Below, in pieces: positions 27,326 to 35,730 of a DNA stretch of 64,000 nt (its first letter is position 1; every line of letters begins with the position of its first letter). The notes beneath the pieces were generated by a model. That model saw only the letters and a program-made list of their open reading frames with translations, searched no databases and had not been told where the DNA came from. This DNA comes from Paenibacillus sp. MMS20-IR301 (GTDB lineage Bacteria > Bacillota > Bacilli > Paenibacillales > Paenibacillaceae): positions 1,178,001 through 1,242,000 of the forward strand of contig NZ_CP135275.1 in NCBI RefSeq assembly GCF_032302195.1, given 5' to 3'. Both the position numbers and the translations under genes were made by a program.

Positions 27326-27859
27326 TTGAACCGGAATTCCAAACGCGGCCTGATCCTGGCCGCAGCTTCAAGTGTTGTGAAGCATAACGGGATCGAGAAG
27401 CTTACTCTGGAGGCGGTTGCCGCCGAGGCAGGGGTGAGCAAGGGCGGGCTGCTGCACCATTTTCCGAATAAGGAAGCTTTAATACAAAGTATGGTGTCAG
27501 GCATCACGAATGACTTCGTTACGGATGTTCAGACCCGGGTTGACAGCGATTCACAGGAGAAGGGCAAGTGGAGCCGGGCCTATCTCGAGTCCACTGCTGA
27601 AGGAAACCAGGAAGGGCTGGGTATGAATGTAGCGCTGAATGCTGCACTGTTCAGCAACAAGGATCTGCTGGAGGAGCTTAGGGAGCACTACGCGTTCTGG
27701 CAGCGGAACATAGAGAATGACGGGGTGGATCCCGTGCTGTCCTCGATTGTCCGGCTGGCGGCGGACGGCTTATGGTTGTCAGAGGTGTTCGGAATCGGGG
27801 AGATCGGAGAGGACATGCGTGGTAAAGTCATCAGTAAACTGCAGGATATGCTTAAATAG
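27326..27859 (+). CDS. TetR-family repressor
   Basis: A 177-residue TetR protein. The HTH lies at about residues 22-45 (TLEAVAAEAGVSKGGLLHHFPNKEAL), with the family's HHFPNKEAL hallmark; the C-terminal helical domain is TetR_C_6-like. Start chosen at TTG 27326, seven bases behind AGAGGTG; a GTG nine bases upstream overlaps that site. It is followed after 12 bp by two SMR pump genes, so it likely controls their expression in response to a cationic drug. Confidence 0.9.
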   Translation: MNRNSKRGLILAAASSVVKHNGIEKLTLEAVAAEAGVSKGGLLHHFPNKEALIQSMVSGITNDFVTDVQTRVDSDSQEKGKWSRAYLESTAEGNQEGLGMNVALNAALFSNKDLLEELREHYAFWQRNIENDGVDPVLSSIVRLAADGLWLSEVFGIGEIGEDMRGKVISKLQDMLK

Positions 27860-27871
27860 GAGGCTGCTGAA

Positions 27872-28195
27872 TTGAATCCATTTGTATTATTAGCCATTGC
27901 AATCTTGAGTGAAGTCTTTGGCAGCTCTATGCTTAAGGCATCGAACGGCTTCAAGCGGGCGGCACCTTCCATCGCTGTTGTTGCAGGCATGGGGCTGGCA
28001 TTCTATTGCCTGTCCCTGGCCCTCAAAGAAATTCCGCTCGGCACGGCGTATGCCATCTGGTCGGGGGTAGGCACGGCTTTAACGGCACTTGTCGGTGTTG
28101 TGGTCTATAAAGAAGGTTTGAATGTCAAAAAAATAGCAGGACTGCTCCTCGTTATCGGCGGTGTAGTACTCCTGAAGCTGTCAACGGGGGTGTAA
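27872..28195 (+). CDS. Small multidrug resistance (SMR) protein, subunit A
   Basis: A 107-residue four-helix membrane protein. The essential Glu14 lies in AILSEVFGS; further SMR hallmarks are the YAIWSGVGT motif in helix 3 and a GLLLVIGGVVLLK helix 4. TTG start follows AGGAGG. Immediately followed (3 bp) by a second SMR gene, so the active pump is probably a heterodimer of the EbrAB/YkkCD type, exporting cationic dyes, quaternary amines or guanidinium-type compounds. Confidence 0.93.
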   Translation: MNPFVLLAIAILSEVFGSSMLKASNGFKRAAPSIAVVAGMGLAFYCLSLALKEIPLGTAYAIWSGVGTALTALVGVVVYKEGLNVKKIAGLLLVIGGVVLLKLSTGV

Positions 28196-28198
28196 ATT

Positions 28199-28528
28199 AT
28201 GAAAAGTTATCTGGCGCTGGCCATTGCTATTATCTCGGAAATCTGCGGAACCACGATGCTTAAGCTTTCTGACGGATTCAGTAATGTGCTGCCGTCCATC
28301 GGTGTAGTGATTGGGATGGGAGTGGCTTTTTACAGCTTATCCATTAGTCTCCGGACGATTCCGTTAAGCCTGGCGTATGCCATCTGGTCGGGGGCCGGTA
28401 CAGCTCTGACTGCACTGATCGGTATTCTGGTCTGGAACGATCCCTTCAACCTGCTTACCGGCATCAGTCTGCTTATCATCATCGGAGGGCTGGTGCTGCT
28501 GAATTCCTCCAAGCCGTCGCAGGCATGA
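28199..28528 (+). CDS. Small multidrug resistance (SMR) protein, subunit B
   Basis: A 109-residue partner with the same fold: Glu14 in AIISEICGT, YAIWSGAGT in helix 3. The short cytoplasmic loops and different charge from the first copy fit the opposite membrane orientation expected of paired SMR subunits. ATG follows GGGGGTG in the end of the upstream gene. Followed by a long terminator. Confidence 0.93.
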   Translation: MKSYLALAIAIISEICGTTMLKLSDGFSNVLPSIGVVIGMGVAFYSLSISLRTIPLSLAYAIWSGAGTALTALIGILVWNDPFNLLTGISLLIIIGGLVLLNSSKPSQA

Positions 28529-28567
28529 CATAAGGAATTGCCAGGCGGACTGGCAATGTAAATGTAG

Positions 28568-28615
28568 AAAAATGCTGATTTGAAGTCATAATTGTGACTT
28601 TGAATCAGCATTTTT
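28568..28615 (+). terminator. Terminator after the SMR pair
   Basis: A long hairpin: AAAAATGCTGATT pairs with AATCAGCATTTTT, with a second inner stem AAGTCA/TGACTT. Symmetric A and T tracts. Confidence 0.88.
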
Positions 28616-28761
28616 CTGTTTATCAGGCACCATGGAGGGCAATTAACAGATTTGGGCCTTGCCTAGCAACCCGGGGGTATGCTGAAATGGAAATGGGAGG
28701 TGAGCGCATCAGCATGCAGCTTCAGTAATAAATATGTTGCAGGTAAGAAGGAGAGACAGGA

Positions 28762-29562
28762 ATGTGGAAAAGGCATAAATTAACTGCGGGCTTGCTTAGT
28801 CTGCTGGTACTGCTGCCGTTTGCGGCATGCAGCAGCGGCAGCAGTAATGATTCAGGCGGGAACAGCGCAGAGCCCAAGCTAAGTATAGCAGCGGCGCCAG
28901 CTGCAGATTCAGTAGCCCGTGAACCTGACAGGGCAAGCGAAGCTGCTGACAGCAAAGCAACATCCGGAACAATCTACAAGGTGGTGATCGACCCGGGGCA
29001 TGGCGGTGAAGATCCGGGGGCTACTTCGGTGAGCGGACGGTTCGAGAAGGAATTCAACCTCAGCATATCACTGGCGGTTGCGGCGAAGCTGGCGCAAGAT
29101 CCGCAGATTCAGCTTGAGCTTACCCGGACCGGAGATGAATTCATATCATCCCATGAGCTGTTCCGTCCGGAATTTGCCAATACTCTGCCGGCTGATTTAT
29201 TCATCTCAATCCATGGCAACACTTATGAGGATGAATCAGCTTCAGGCACGGAGACTTTTTATTATCATGAAGATTCACAGGCTTTTGCCGAAACTATACA
29301 TAGACATGTTATTCAGGCTACAGGCCTTAAGGACCGCGGAGTGAAGACAGAGAACTTCTACGTTCTGCGGGATACAGAAATGCCGTCCGCACTGCTTGAA
29401 CTGGGCTATCTGACGAATCCGGGAGATGAAGCAAAGATGTGGACTTATAGCTTTCAGGACGCGGTGGCAGAAGCGATTGTAGATGGAATTAAGGAATATT
29501 GCAGCATACTTGAGCGCGGGGAGAAGCCGGCAGCTTCACCTGCACAGAGGGAGGAATCATGA
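28762..29562 (+). CDS. N-acetylmuramoyl-L-alanine amidase, lipoprotein (Amidase_3)
   Basis: A 266-residue cell-wall hydrolase. The signal peptide ends in a lipobox with Cys23 (FAAC); a Ser/Ala-rich linker leads to an Amidase_3 domain from about residue 72. Zinc ligands and catalytic residues: His80 (VIDPGHGG), Glu95, His151 (SIHGNTY) and Glu212 (ALLELGYLTN). These enzymes cut the bond between MurNAc and L-alanine in peptidoglycan. Ribosome site AAGGAG. The start codon of a broken kinase gene overlaps the stop. Confidence 0.93.
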   Translation: MWKRHKLTAGLLSLLVLLPFAACSSGSSNDSGGNSAEPKLSIAAAPAADSVAREPDRASEAADSKATSGTIYKVVIDPGHGGEDPGATSVSGRFEKEFNLSISLAVAAKLAQDPQIQLELTRTGDEFISSHELFRPEFANTLPADLFISIHGNTYEDESASGTETFYYHEDSQAFAETIHRHVIQATGLKDRGVKTENFYVLRDTEMPSALLELGYLTNPGDEAKMWTYSFQDAVAEAIVDGIKEYCSILERGEKPAASPAQREES

Positions 29563-29877
29563 ACAGGATAATGATTCTGGGATCGGGCGGATGTTATTAT
29601 TTTCCTGGATCTGCCCCGGCTGCTCTGCATGTACCGGATTGTGAAGCGCCGCCTGATGTACCGCAACACGGCAAGACCTGATATGAACGAAGGCTGCCCG
29701 GAGAAGCTGGATTGGGCTTTCGTGAAGTGGGTCTGGAACTATAAGTTACGCAGCTGCATGATTACGCTCGGCAGACTGCAGCAGGCTGCTGCGCATCAGC
29801 AAGTGATCATTCTGACCAGCCGGAGGCAGGTCAAGGAATTGCTGAGGAGCTTCGCCGGTAGAGGACGAGCTATGTGA
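29559..29877 (+). pseudogene. Remnant of a P-loop (adenylate-kinase-like, FlaR-type) gene with internal deletion
   Basis: The sequence starts with a good ribosome site and MNRIMILGSGG, the first half of a P-loop, but then jumps directly, out of frame, to a segment coding VIIFLDLPRLLCMYRIVKRR...ARPDMNEGCPEKLDWAFVKWVWNY. That second part is the C-terminal half of the DNA-topology-modulation/FlaR-type kinase family. About 70 codons, including the rest of the P-loop, have been lost at around 29593. The 3' fragment stays open to the stop at 29877. No functional kinase can be made. Confidence 0.82.
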
Positions 29878-29879
29878 TC

Positions 29880-29921
29880 GGGCTGTTCGGCAGCAAGCCG
29901 TTATTTCCTGCTGAACAGCCC
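29880..29921. terminator. Bidirectional hairpin between kinase remnant and CDP-alcohol transferase
   Basis: A 14-bp stem (GGGCTGTTCGGCAG with CTGCTGAACAGCCC, one G-T pair) and 14-base loop, spanning the convergent 3' ends of both genes; the T tract after it is short. Confidence 0.65.
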
Positions 29922-30434
29922 TTTCCGGTCCAGCTGCAGCTCGCTTGAGCTTGCAAGGATAAGCCATTCCTCTACTGCAGACAAGGTAGCAACGGCACAT
30001 ACGATGGAGGTCCACAGGCTGTTGTTCACCTGAGGCAGCAGAATAGGTGTGATGAACAGCAGAAGGCCGGCAAGCTTGTTGCCGTAGGTATGGATGCTGC
30101 CATAGGTTCTGAATTTGTACAGAGCTGTAAGGATAGAGGCTCCGCGGATGGCGGCGATGAGAATGATCCACAGGATGAGGCCCGCTGTGAGTCCGAGGTG
30201 CGGGTAAAGGGTATATAATGCGGCGGTAACCAGGGTCATATCGGCAATGGAATCAAGCTTAGCGCCGAGGCTGCTTGTGGTTCCGGTGCTTCTGGCAATC
30301 AGCCCATCCAGCCAATCGCTCACACCGCACAGAATGTAGATCCATAGATAGGTCCGGCCCAGCGGCTCGAACCCAAGCAGCAGCAGGGTCAATCCGATCC
30401 GGCTGAGCGTTATTGAATTGGGTATAAGCTTCAT
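29901..30434 (-). CDS. CDP-alcohol phosphatidyltransferase
   Basis: A 177-residue integral membrane enzyme. The catalytic motif DG-x2-AR-x8-G-x3-D-x3-D is complete (DGLIARSTGTTSSLGAKLDS followed by IAD). About five to six helices. Enzymes of this family transfer a phosphatidyl group from CDP-diacylglycerol to an alcohol such as glycerol phosphate or another lipid head group. Two ATG codons stand in tandem; the second (30434) is chosen because GGAGG is six bases from it but only three from the first. Product not specified by sequence. Confidence 0.9.
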   Translation of the reverse strand: MKLIPNSITLSRIGLTLLLLGFEPLGRTYLWIYILCGVSDWLDGLIARSTGTTSSLGAKLDSIADMTLVTAALYTLYPHLGLTAGLILWIILIAAIRGASILTALYKFRTYGSIHTYGNKLAGLLLFITPILLPQVNNSLWTSIVCAVATLSAVEEWLILASSSELQLDRKGLFSRK

Positions 30435-30666
30435 CATGAACCTCCGTCAGTGTGAACAGTAATACTCATATTCTACTACCTGAATGACTGTTAATCCTGC
30501 ACAAACTACAACATTTCTATGATAAAATCACCCCTGTATTTCCTGCAGCAATCCGCCGGGCTATTTCCACTCAGCGGTGAGGGGCACCCGTCAATACGGT
30601 GCATGAACTGTCGGGTCTGATCGGGCTCCGGATGTTAATCTGTAACCAGAGGAAAGGGAAGGAGAG

Positions 30667-31554
30667 ATGAATTTGCTTGAGCATATGAATGCAGCGCTAA
30701 GCTATATTGAAGAGCAGCTGGAGGCGGAAGTGGATATGAAAGAAGCAGCGCGGCTGGCGCTGTGCTCGGAATACCACTTTACGCGGATGTTCTCCTTTCT
30801 GGCCGGCATCCCGCTGTCCGAATATATCCGCCGCAGACGGCTTACGCTGGCCGCATTCAAGCTGCAGGGCAGCCGGCAGCGGATCATTGATATTGCGCTG
30901 GACGCAGGGTACAGCTCTCCTGATGCGTTCACCAAGGCATTTCAGCAGATGCATGGCGTGACACCTTCAGAGGCCAGAAGCGCAGGGACACCGCTCAAAG
31001 CTTTTCCTCGAATGACGTTTCAGTTAACTATCAGAGGAGGAAATGAAATGAATTACCGCATGGAAGAGAAAGCAGCATTCAGCATTATCGGGCTGAAGAA
31101 AAGAGTGCCGATCCAATTTAACGGTGTGAACCCGGAGATTGCCGCGATGTGGCAGAGCCTGACGCTGGAGATCATTACGGAGCTGAAGGGGCTGTCCAAT
31201 ATGAATCCCGCAGGGATGATCAGTGCTTCGGTTAATTTCTCTGAAGGCCGGATGGCCGAGCAGGGGGAATTGGATCACTACATCGGAGTTGCGACAACTC
31301 TGGATTGTCCGCCGGTGTATGCTAGGCTTGAAGTACCTGCGTCAACATGGGCGGTGTTCGAAGCTGTAGGGCCGTTCCCGGACACACTCCAGAATATCTG
31401 GGGCCGGATCTACGCCGAGTGGTTCCCTTCCTCCCGCTATGAGCAGGTAGAAGGACCGGAAATTCTCTGGAATGAGAGCAAGGACATGGCAGCGCCTGAC
31501 TACAGAAGCGAGATATGGATTCCTGTGCAGGAAATGCCTGCCCGCAGCCGCTAA
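30667..31554 (+). CDS. AraC-family regulator with GyrI-like domain
   Basis: A 295-residue protein with two AraC HTH motifs in residues 10-105 ([17 protein letters not shown] and [18 protein letters not shown], then [10 protein letters not shown]) and a C-terminal GyrI-like ligand-binding domain ending in [22 protein letters not shown]. It is the second regulator of this build in the window. ATG 30667 has GGAAGGAG almost touching it; TTG 30673 would have better spacing. A roughly 130-base untranslated leader with potential stems precedes it. Likely senses a small organic molecule. Confidence 0.9.
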   Translation: MNLLEHMNAALSYIEEQLEAEVDMKEAARLALCSEYHFTRMFSFLAGIPLSEYIRRRRLTLAAFKLQGSRQRIIDIALDAGYSSPDAFTKAFQQMHGVTPSEARSAGTPLKAFPRMTFQLTIRGGNEMNYRMEEKAAFSIIGLKKRVPIQFNGVNPEIAAMWQSLTLEIITELKGLSNMNPAGMISASVNFSEGRMAEQGELDHYIGVATTLDCPPVYARLEVPASTWAVFEAVGPFPDTLQNIWGRIYAEWFPSSRYEQVEGPEILWNESKDMAAPDYRSEIWIPVQEMPARSR

Positions 31555-31656
31555 TTTCAACCCCCTCATATGATTGAAATGCTTGTTTTGGTATGATTAT
31601 CCTAATAAGATAGATGCCATCAGGCATCTGAACCTGTTCTTCCGGAGGTGGTTGAT

Positions 31657-32181
31657 GTGAAGAGATTAGCTTTACTGCTGCTGGCCATGCTGCTGACCGC
31701 CGGCTGTAATCCGCATCAGGAAGCAGAGCGCATCCCGCAGCAGCAGGCCATGCCAGAAGAGATGCCGGCAGATTTCGATTTTCTCGTCCGCTACGGCTAT
31801 GGTGAGTTAACCAAGAATGAGATTAATACGTACCATGATACAGTTGTAAAAGATTTAATCGTCAACGGAACAGCAACGGCTAACCTGAGCCTGAGCGAAG
31901 AGGATCTGGCCGGCATCTATGAGCGGATGCGGGCGGCGAATGTTATGGGCGAGCTCGAACTGAAGCCCTCGAAGCAGAATTGTGCGGCAACTCCGTCTCA
32001 GGAAGACCAGTGGCAGATTACAGCGGACGGAATTACCAGGACGCTTAGCTGGTCGGATGAATACTGTGAAATGACGGATGATGCCAAGCAGCTCCTGGAG
32101 CTGCGGAATTATATCCGGGATATTGTTGCGGCCAAGGCAGAATATCAGGCGCTGCCCGAAGCGGAAGGCGGATACGACTAA
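31657..32181 (+). CDS. Lipoprotein of unknown function
   Basis: A 174-residue lipoprotein; signal peptide with lipobox LTAGC (Cys17). The mature part has the pattern FDFLVRYGYGELTKNEINTY, then DLIVNGTATANLSLSEEDLAGIYERM, a type of small surface lipoprotein I have seen described only as hypothetical in Bacillales. Two later Cys (KQNCAA and DEYCEM) may form a disulfide. GTG 31657 is chosen, eight bases behind GGAGG. No functional context. Confidence 0.8.
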   Translation: MKRLALLLLAMLLTAGCNPHQEAERIPQQQAMPEEMPADFDFLVRYGYGELTKNEINTYHDTVVKDLIVNGTATANLSLSEEDLAGIYERMRAANVMGELELKPSKQNCAATPSQEDQWQITADGITRTLSWSDEYCEMTDDAKQLLELRNYIRDIVAAKAEYQALPEAEGGYD

Positions 32182-32227
32182 CTGAATAGAATAGCCTTGC
32201 TGTCCGCCTGCAAGCGTACACCTCCGG

Positions 32228-32252
32228 TCCGATCCTTTTGGGTCGGATTTTT
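32228..32252 (+). terminator. Rho-independent terminator after lipoprotein gene
   Basis: TCCGATCC-TTTT-GGGTCGGA, 8-bp stem with one G-T pair, followed by TTTTT. Confidence 0.92.
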
Positions 32253-32352
32253 GTTTTAATAGTGCATAGGAAAGGAAGCTTGTGGCCGGTTTACATTCAG
32301 TTTAAATAACCCGGTTACCATGCATCTATATTCAGTTGTCTAGGAGGAATCA

Positions 32353-33387
32353 ATGATGAGACAGACAGGGCAAAAGGAAGGCGCCGGAGCTAAGGGCAGT
32401 TACGCCATTGAAGCGCAAGGGCTGGTCAAAACGTATGGCAGTAACCGTGCAGTGGATGGTGTAGATCTTAAGGTGGGTACAGGAATGATCTATGGGGTGC
32501 TCGGACCGAACGGAGCGGGAAAAACAACCGTTATCCGCATGCTGGCCACCTTACTGCGGCCTGACGCAGGTTCGGCGCGTATCTTCGGACATGATGTGGC
32601 AAAAGAACCGCAGATCGTGCGTCAGTTAATCGGGGTAACGGGACAATATGCATCGGTGGATGAGTCACTTAGCGCAACAGAGAATCTGGTTATCTTCTCC
32701 AGATTGCATGGCCTGGGACGCGCGGAAGCACGCAACAAGGCCGCCGAGCTGCTGGAGGAATTCGGACTTAGTGAAGCAGCGAAACGTCCGCTTAAGAATT
32801 TCTCCGGCGGGATGCGCCGCCGCCTGGATCTGGCAGCCAGCCTGATCGGCCAGCCGCCGCTGATTTTCCTGGATGAGCCGACAACAGGGCTTGACCCGCG
32901 TACGCGTAATCAGATGTGGGACACGATCCGCCGGCTGGTGAAGACAGGCTCAACTGTACTACTGACAACTCAATATCTTGAGGAGGCGGATCAGCTGGCC
33001 GACCGGATTGCGGTTATTGATACCGGTAAGGTGGTTGCTGAGGGGACCGTAGATGAACTTAAGGCATCGGTCGGCAATTCCTCGCTGCATCTGAAGGTGC
33101 AGAATCCGGCCGAGATGGGCAAGGCCCGGCAACTCGTAGAGCAGGTGTTGCAGGTACGCTCTAATATATCGGCAGAGGCGGCGAAGATTACCGCCCCGAT
33201 GGGCAATGTCGACCGGGTTACCGATCTCCTGATTGCCCTCCGCGAAGCAGGGATTCCGCTGCTGGAGATGAGCGTGCAGAAACCGACGCTGGATGAGGTA
33301 TTCCTCACGCTTACCGGGCATGGCGTAAAGGATGAGGCAGGTTTAGCTTCAGACAGAGCAAAGAATAAGGAGAGTGTACTTGCATGA
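32353..33387 (+). CDS. DrrA-type ABC exporter ATP-binding protein
   Basis: A 344-residue ATPase with Walker A GPNGAGKTT, Q loop VTGQYASVDESL, signature FSGGMRRRLD, Walker B LIFLDEPTTGLDPRTR and H loop LTTQYLEEADQLADR. The RRRLD signature, the QYLEEADQLADR segment and the C-terminal DUF4162-type domain ending LDEVFLTLTGH are characteristic of the DrrA (daunorubicin resistance) group. ATG follows GGAGG at five bases; a second ATG follows directly. Overlaps the permease gene by four bases. Confidence 0.93.
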   Translation: MMRQTGQKEGAGAKGSYAIEAQGLVKTYGSNRAVDGVDLKVGTGMIYGVLGPNGAGKTTVIRMLATLLRPDAGSARIFGHDVAKEPQIVRQLIGVTGQYASVDESLSATENLVIFSRLHGLGRAEARNKAAELLEEFGLSEAAKRPLKNFSGGMRRRLDLAASLIGQPPLIFLDEPTTGLDPRTRNQMWDTIRRLVKTGSTVLLTTQYLEEADQLADRIAVIDTGKVVAEGTVDELKASVGNSSLHLKVQNPAEMGKARQLVEQVLQVRSNISAEAAKITAPMGNVDRVTDLLIALREAGIPLLEMSVQKPTLDEVFLTLTGHGVKDEAGLASDRAKNKESVLA

Positions 33388-34196
33388 GTACTGTAATTAA
33401 ACCAGGCATAGAACGTAAATTGAAGAACCGCACAACCTTCGGCCAGGCGGTCCGCAATTCATTAACGATGGCTTACAGAGGCCTGCTCAAAATCCGGCGT
33501 ACACCGGAGCAATTATTCGATGTCACGTTCCAGCCGATTATTTTCACCTTAATGTTCACGTATATCTTCGGCGGAGCGATTGCCGGTGACGTAGCCAGCT
33601 ATCTGCCGGTCATCATCCCGGGAATTCTGGTGCAGACTGTTATTACAACCTCTGTCGTTACCGGTGTCCAGCTGCGGGAGGATATGGAAAAGGGCGTGTT
33701 TGACCGGTTCAAATCACTGCCGATTGCCCGGATTGCGCCGCTGGCCGGTGCGCTGCTCGCCGACACTATCCGCTATACCATTGCAACGGTACTGACCTTC
33801 GTGATGGGTTACATCATGGGCCTGCGGCCTGAAGGCGGCCTCGGGAATGTTGCCCTGGCAGCCATTCTGGTCATCGGCTGCTCCTGGGCAATCAGTTGGA
33901 TCTTCGCTTTCTTCGGCGTCATTGCCCGCACGGCTTCCAGCGTACAGGGGATTTCGATGATTGTACTGTTCCCGCTAACCTTTCTCTCGAATGCGTTCGT
34001 GCCGGTGGATACGATGCCGAACTGGCTGCAGTGGTTCGTCAATATCAACCCGATTTCACATCTGGTTACGGCGGTACGGGAGCTGATCAATAATGGAACG
34101 GCCGGCAGCGATCTGGTCTACTCGTTAATCGGTGCCGCAGTCATCGTAGCCATCTTTGCTCCGATCACGGTGCGCGCATATATGCGCCGTACGTAA
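33384..34196 (+). CDS. DrrB-type ABC-2 permease
   Basis: A 270-residue ABC-2 permease with six helices; the first starts near residue 45 (FQPIIFTLMFTYIFGGAI). The motif MEKGVFDRFKSLPIAR is the coupling region seen in DrrB proteins. With its translationally coupled ATPase it should export a hydrophobic drug, antibiotic or lipid. No biosynthetic genes are near, so it more likely gives resistance than self-protection. Confidence 0.92.
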   Translation: MSTVIKPGIERKLKNRTTFGQAVRNSLTMAYRGLLKIRRTPEQLFDVTFQPIIFTLMFTYIFGGAIAGDVASYLPVIIPGILVQTVITTSVVTGVQLREDMEKGVFDRFKSLPIARIAPLAGALLADTIRYTIATVLTFVMGYIMGLRPEGGLGNVALAAILVIGCSWAISWIFAFFGVIARTASSVQGISMIVLFPLTFLSNAFVPVDTMPNWLQWFVNINPISHLVTAVRELINNGTAGSDLVYSLIGAAVIVAIFAPITVRAYMRRT

Positions 34197-34208
34197 TCCG
34201 CATTACTG

Positions 34209-34252
34209 AAAGACGCTAACGGATGTAGAAATACATCGGGTTAGCGTCTTTT
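34209..34252 (+). terminator. Terminator after the Drr-type ABC genes
   Basis: Outer stem AAAGACGCTAAC / GTTAGCGTCTTT with inner stem ATGTA-GAAA-TACAT, followed by TT; strong hairpin 13 bp after the stop. Confidence 0.9.
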
Positions 34253-34258
34253 GTGCAA

Positions 34259-34313
34259 ATATAAGAATTTATATGTTTCACACCATAACTTATCCTTCTA
34301 TTTCTTGCTGAAA
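34259..34313 (+). repeat. 55-bp dispersed repeat, copy 1
   Basis: This segment (begins ATATAAGAATTTATATG, ends TTGCTGAAA) matches 51 of 55 bases of the stretch at 59655-59709 in the same orientation. It contains a small inverted repeat ATATAA-GAAT-TTATAT. It stops one base before the left end of the IS1182-type element. No coding potential. Confidence 0.85.
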
Positions 34314-34423
34314 CGGGGCTGTCCCAAAAGCCATGAAATGGCTGCTTGGGACAGCTCTTTATTTTGTAGTAACATCAACATGGGCACTTGGGTGGACGCT
34401 CCGCGAACGGACCGTTGTTCCAA

Positions 34424-34485
34424 TCGCTGTTGTCCCCAGATTTTATTGATTCCCCTTAGCGGTGAAAATCCGGGGACAAAGGCGA
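34424..34485. repeat. Hairpin repeat inside the IS1182-type element
   Basis: Two 21-base arms (34424-34444 and 34465-34485), inverted with about 16 matches, around a 20-base loop (ATTGATTCCCCTTAGCGGTG). It lies between the left IS end and the transposase start and does not look like transposase sequence; it may be a small element nested in the IS. Confidence 0.5.
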
Positions 34486-34635
34486 CCGCTGCCGCTTTTC
34501 CACAATCGTTCCGTCCTCTCCGCTGTTTAAGCGGTAAACGCATATCCTCAATCTTTAAAAAATGTAAAAAAAGAAACCACTCTTTAGTAAAATGGAGGTA
34601 CCACCCAACCATTTCAACTCATAGGAGGAGTTTCT

Positions 34636-35630
34636 TTGTACTTTCAATATACCATGGACCAACTTTGCTTGCTGATGGATCCGGAAGAAGACATTCCGGA
34701 ACATCATCTCGATCGCGCTCGTTAACGCAGCCGTCAATCGGCTGGACGATTCCCCCTTTGACGCTGCCTATCCCGGTGGCGGCCGTGACAGCTACCACCC
34801 AAAAATGCTCACCAAAGTCATTATCTACGCATACACTCAGCGAATATATTCGTCTCGCCAAATCGCCAAAGCGGTACGGGAGAGCGTTCCCTTCATGTGA
34901 CTGTCCGGACGGCAGCAACCTGACTTCCGTACCCTTAATCGCTTCCGTTCCCAGCGAATGAAAGATGTTCTTGAAACGGTATTTACAGCCTTGCTTCAGT
35001 TTTTGGCTGACGAAAAATACGTTTCTCTGAAGCATTACTTTGTGGACGGAACCAAATTTGCGGCTAACGCCAATCGCTATACCTTGGTGTGGGGCAAAGC
35101 CGTTAGTAAGCATAAGGCCAAACTGCAAGAAAAGGTGCATGCATTGTTTGAGGGAGAACCACATTCGTAATGGTCAACTCAAACCGGGTTACAATGTACA
35201 AATCGGAACGGAAAACCAGTTTATTCTGGCCTAAAGCCTCCATCCAAGAATGACCGACACCCGCTGCTTTCAGCCGCACATGGAAAAGTCGCGGCAGATC
35301 TTCGGGAAACTCCCGCAAACGGTAATTGCGGACGCAGGTTATAGTAGTGAAGAAAACTATGCCTATCTGGAAAAAGAAAAGATTCAGTCGGTAGTGAAAT
35401 ACGGCAGCTACCACAAAGAAAAGAGTAGAGCGTAGAAAGAAAACATCGGAAAGATTGAGAACTGGACGTACACCGAAGCTGATGATACATGGACATGCCC
35501 AGCCGGACAAACGCTGCATTTTCGCAAAGAAAGCAAGAAATCCTAGAGAGTGGATATGAAATTTGGAAACGTCATTACCTAAGTAACTTCTGTGAGGGCT
35601 GCCCTCTGAAGGAGCGTAACCTACTTTTGG
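34636..35630 (+). pseudogene. IS1182-family transposase, multiply broken
   Basis: From the TTG at 34636 (ribosome site AGGAGGAG) the pieces can be joined as [118 protein letters not shown] and FCEGCPL. These are the N-terminal DUF772, catalytic DDE and zinc-like parts of IS1182 transposases, in order. Several frameshifts and stop codons (for example after SVPFM near 34898, after QFILA near 35233 and after EKSRA near 35433) prevent a full product. Confidence 0.9.
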
Positions 35631-35730
35631 GACAGCCCCAGCCGTTTCTGTTTGTTTTGGCAGGAAATGACGGATCAAATGTTGAATTGCAAGTTACAGG
35701 TGCTATGCTAAGGGACTACCGCTCATGCTA

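Larger units (their letters stand above)
34315..35639 (+). mobile_element. Decayed IS1182-family insertion sequence
   Basis: Bounded by perfect 16-bp terminal inverted repeats GGGGCTGTCCCAAAAG (34315-34330) and its complement (35624-35639). The length of 1325 bp is shorter than usual for this family (about 1.6-1.9 kb). The left end folds into a hairpin (34318-34355) followed by a T-rich stretch, a probable barrier to transcription from outside. No clear target-site duplication is seen (flanks AAAC and AGCC), so the element may have been rearranged. The transposase is broken. Confidence 0.88.

Noticed and set aside
30530..30660. Known riboswitch class in the leader of the AraC/GyrI-type gene
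   Set aside because: I could not place the conserved cores of SAM, T-box, TPP, FMN, lysine or purine riboswitches; only generic pairing is visible.
31552..31582. Terminator after the second AraC/GyrI gene (ATTTCAA/TTGAAAT)
   Set aside because: Seven-bp AT-rich stem with no T tract; too weak to support.
34251..34961. A 236-residue plus-strand gene across the IS1182 left end
   Set aside because: It is a chance open frame that crosses the 55-bp repeat, the IS terminal repeat and part of the transposase in the wrong frame.
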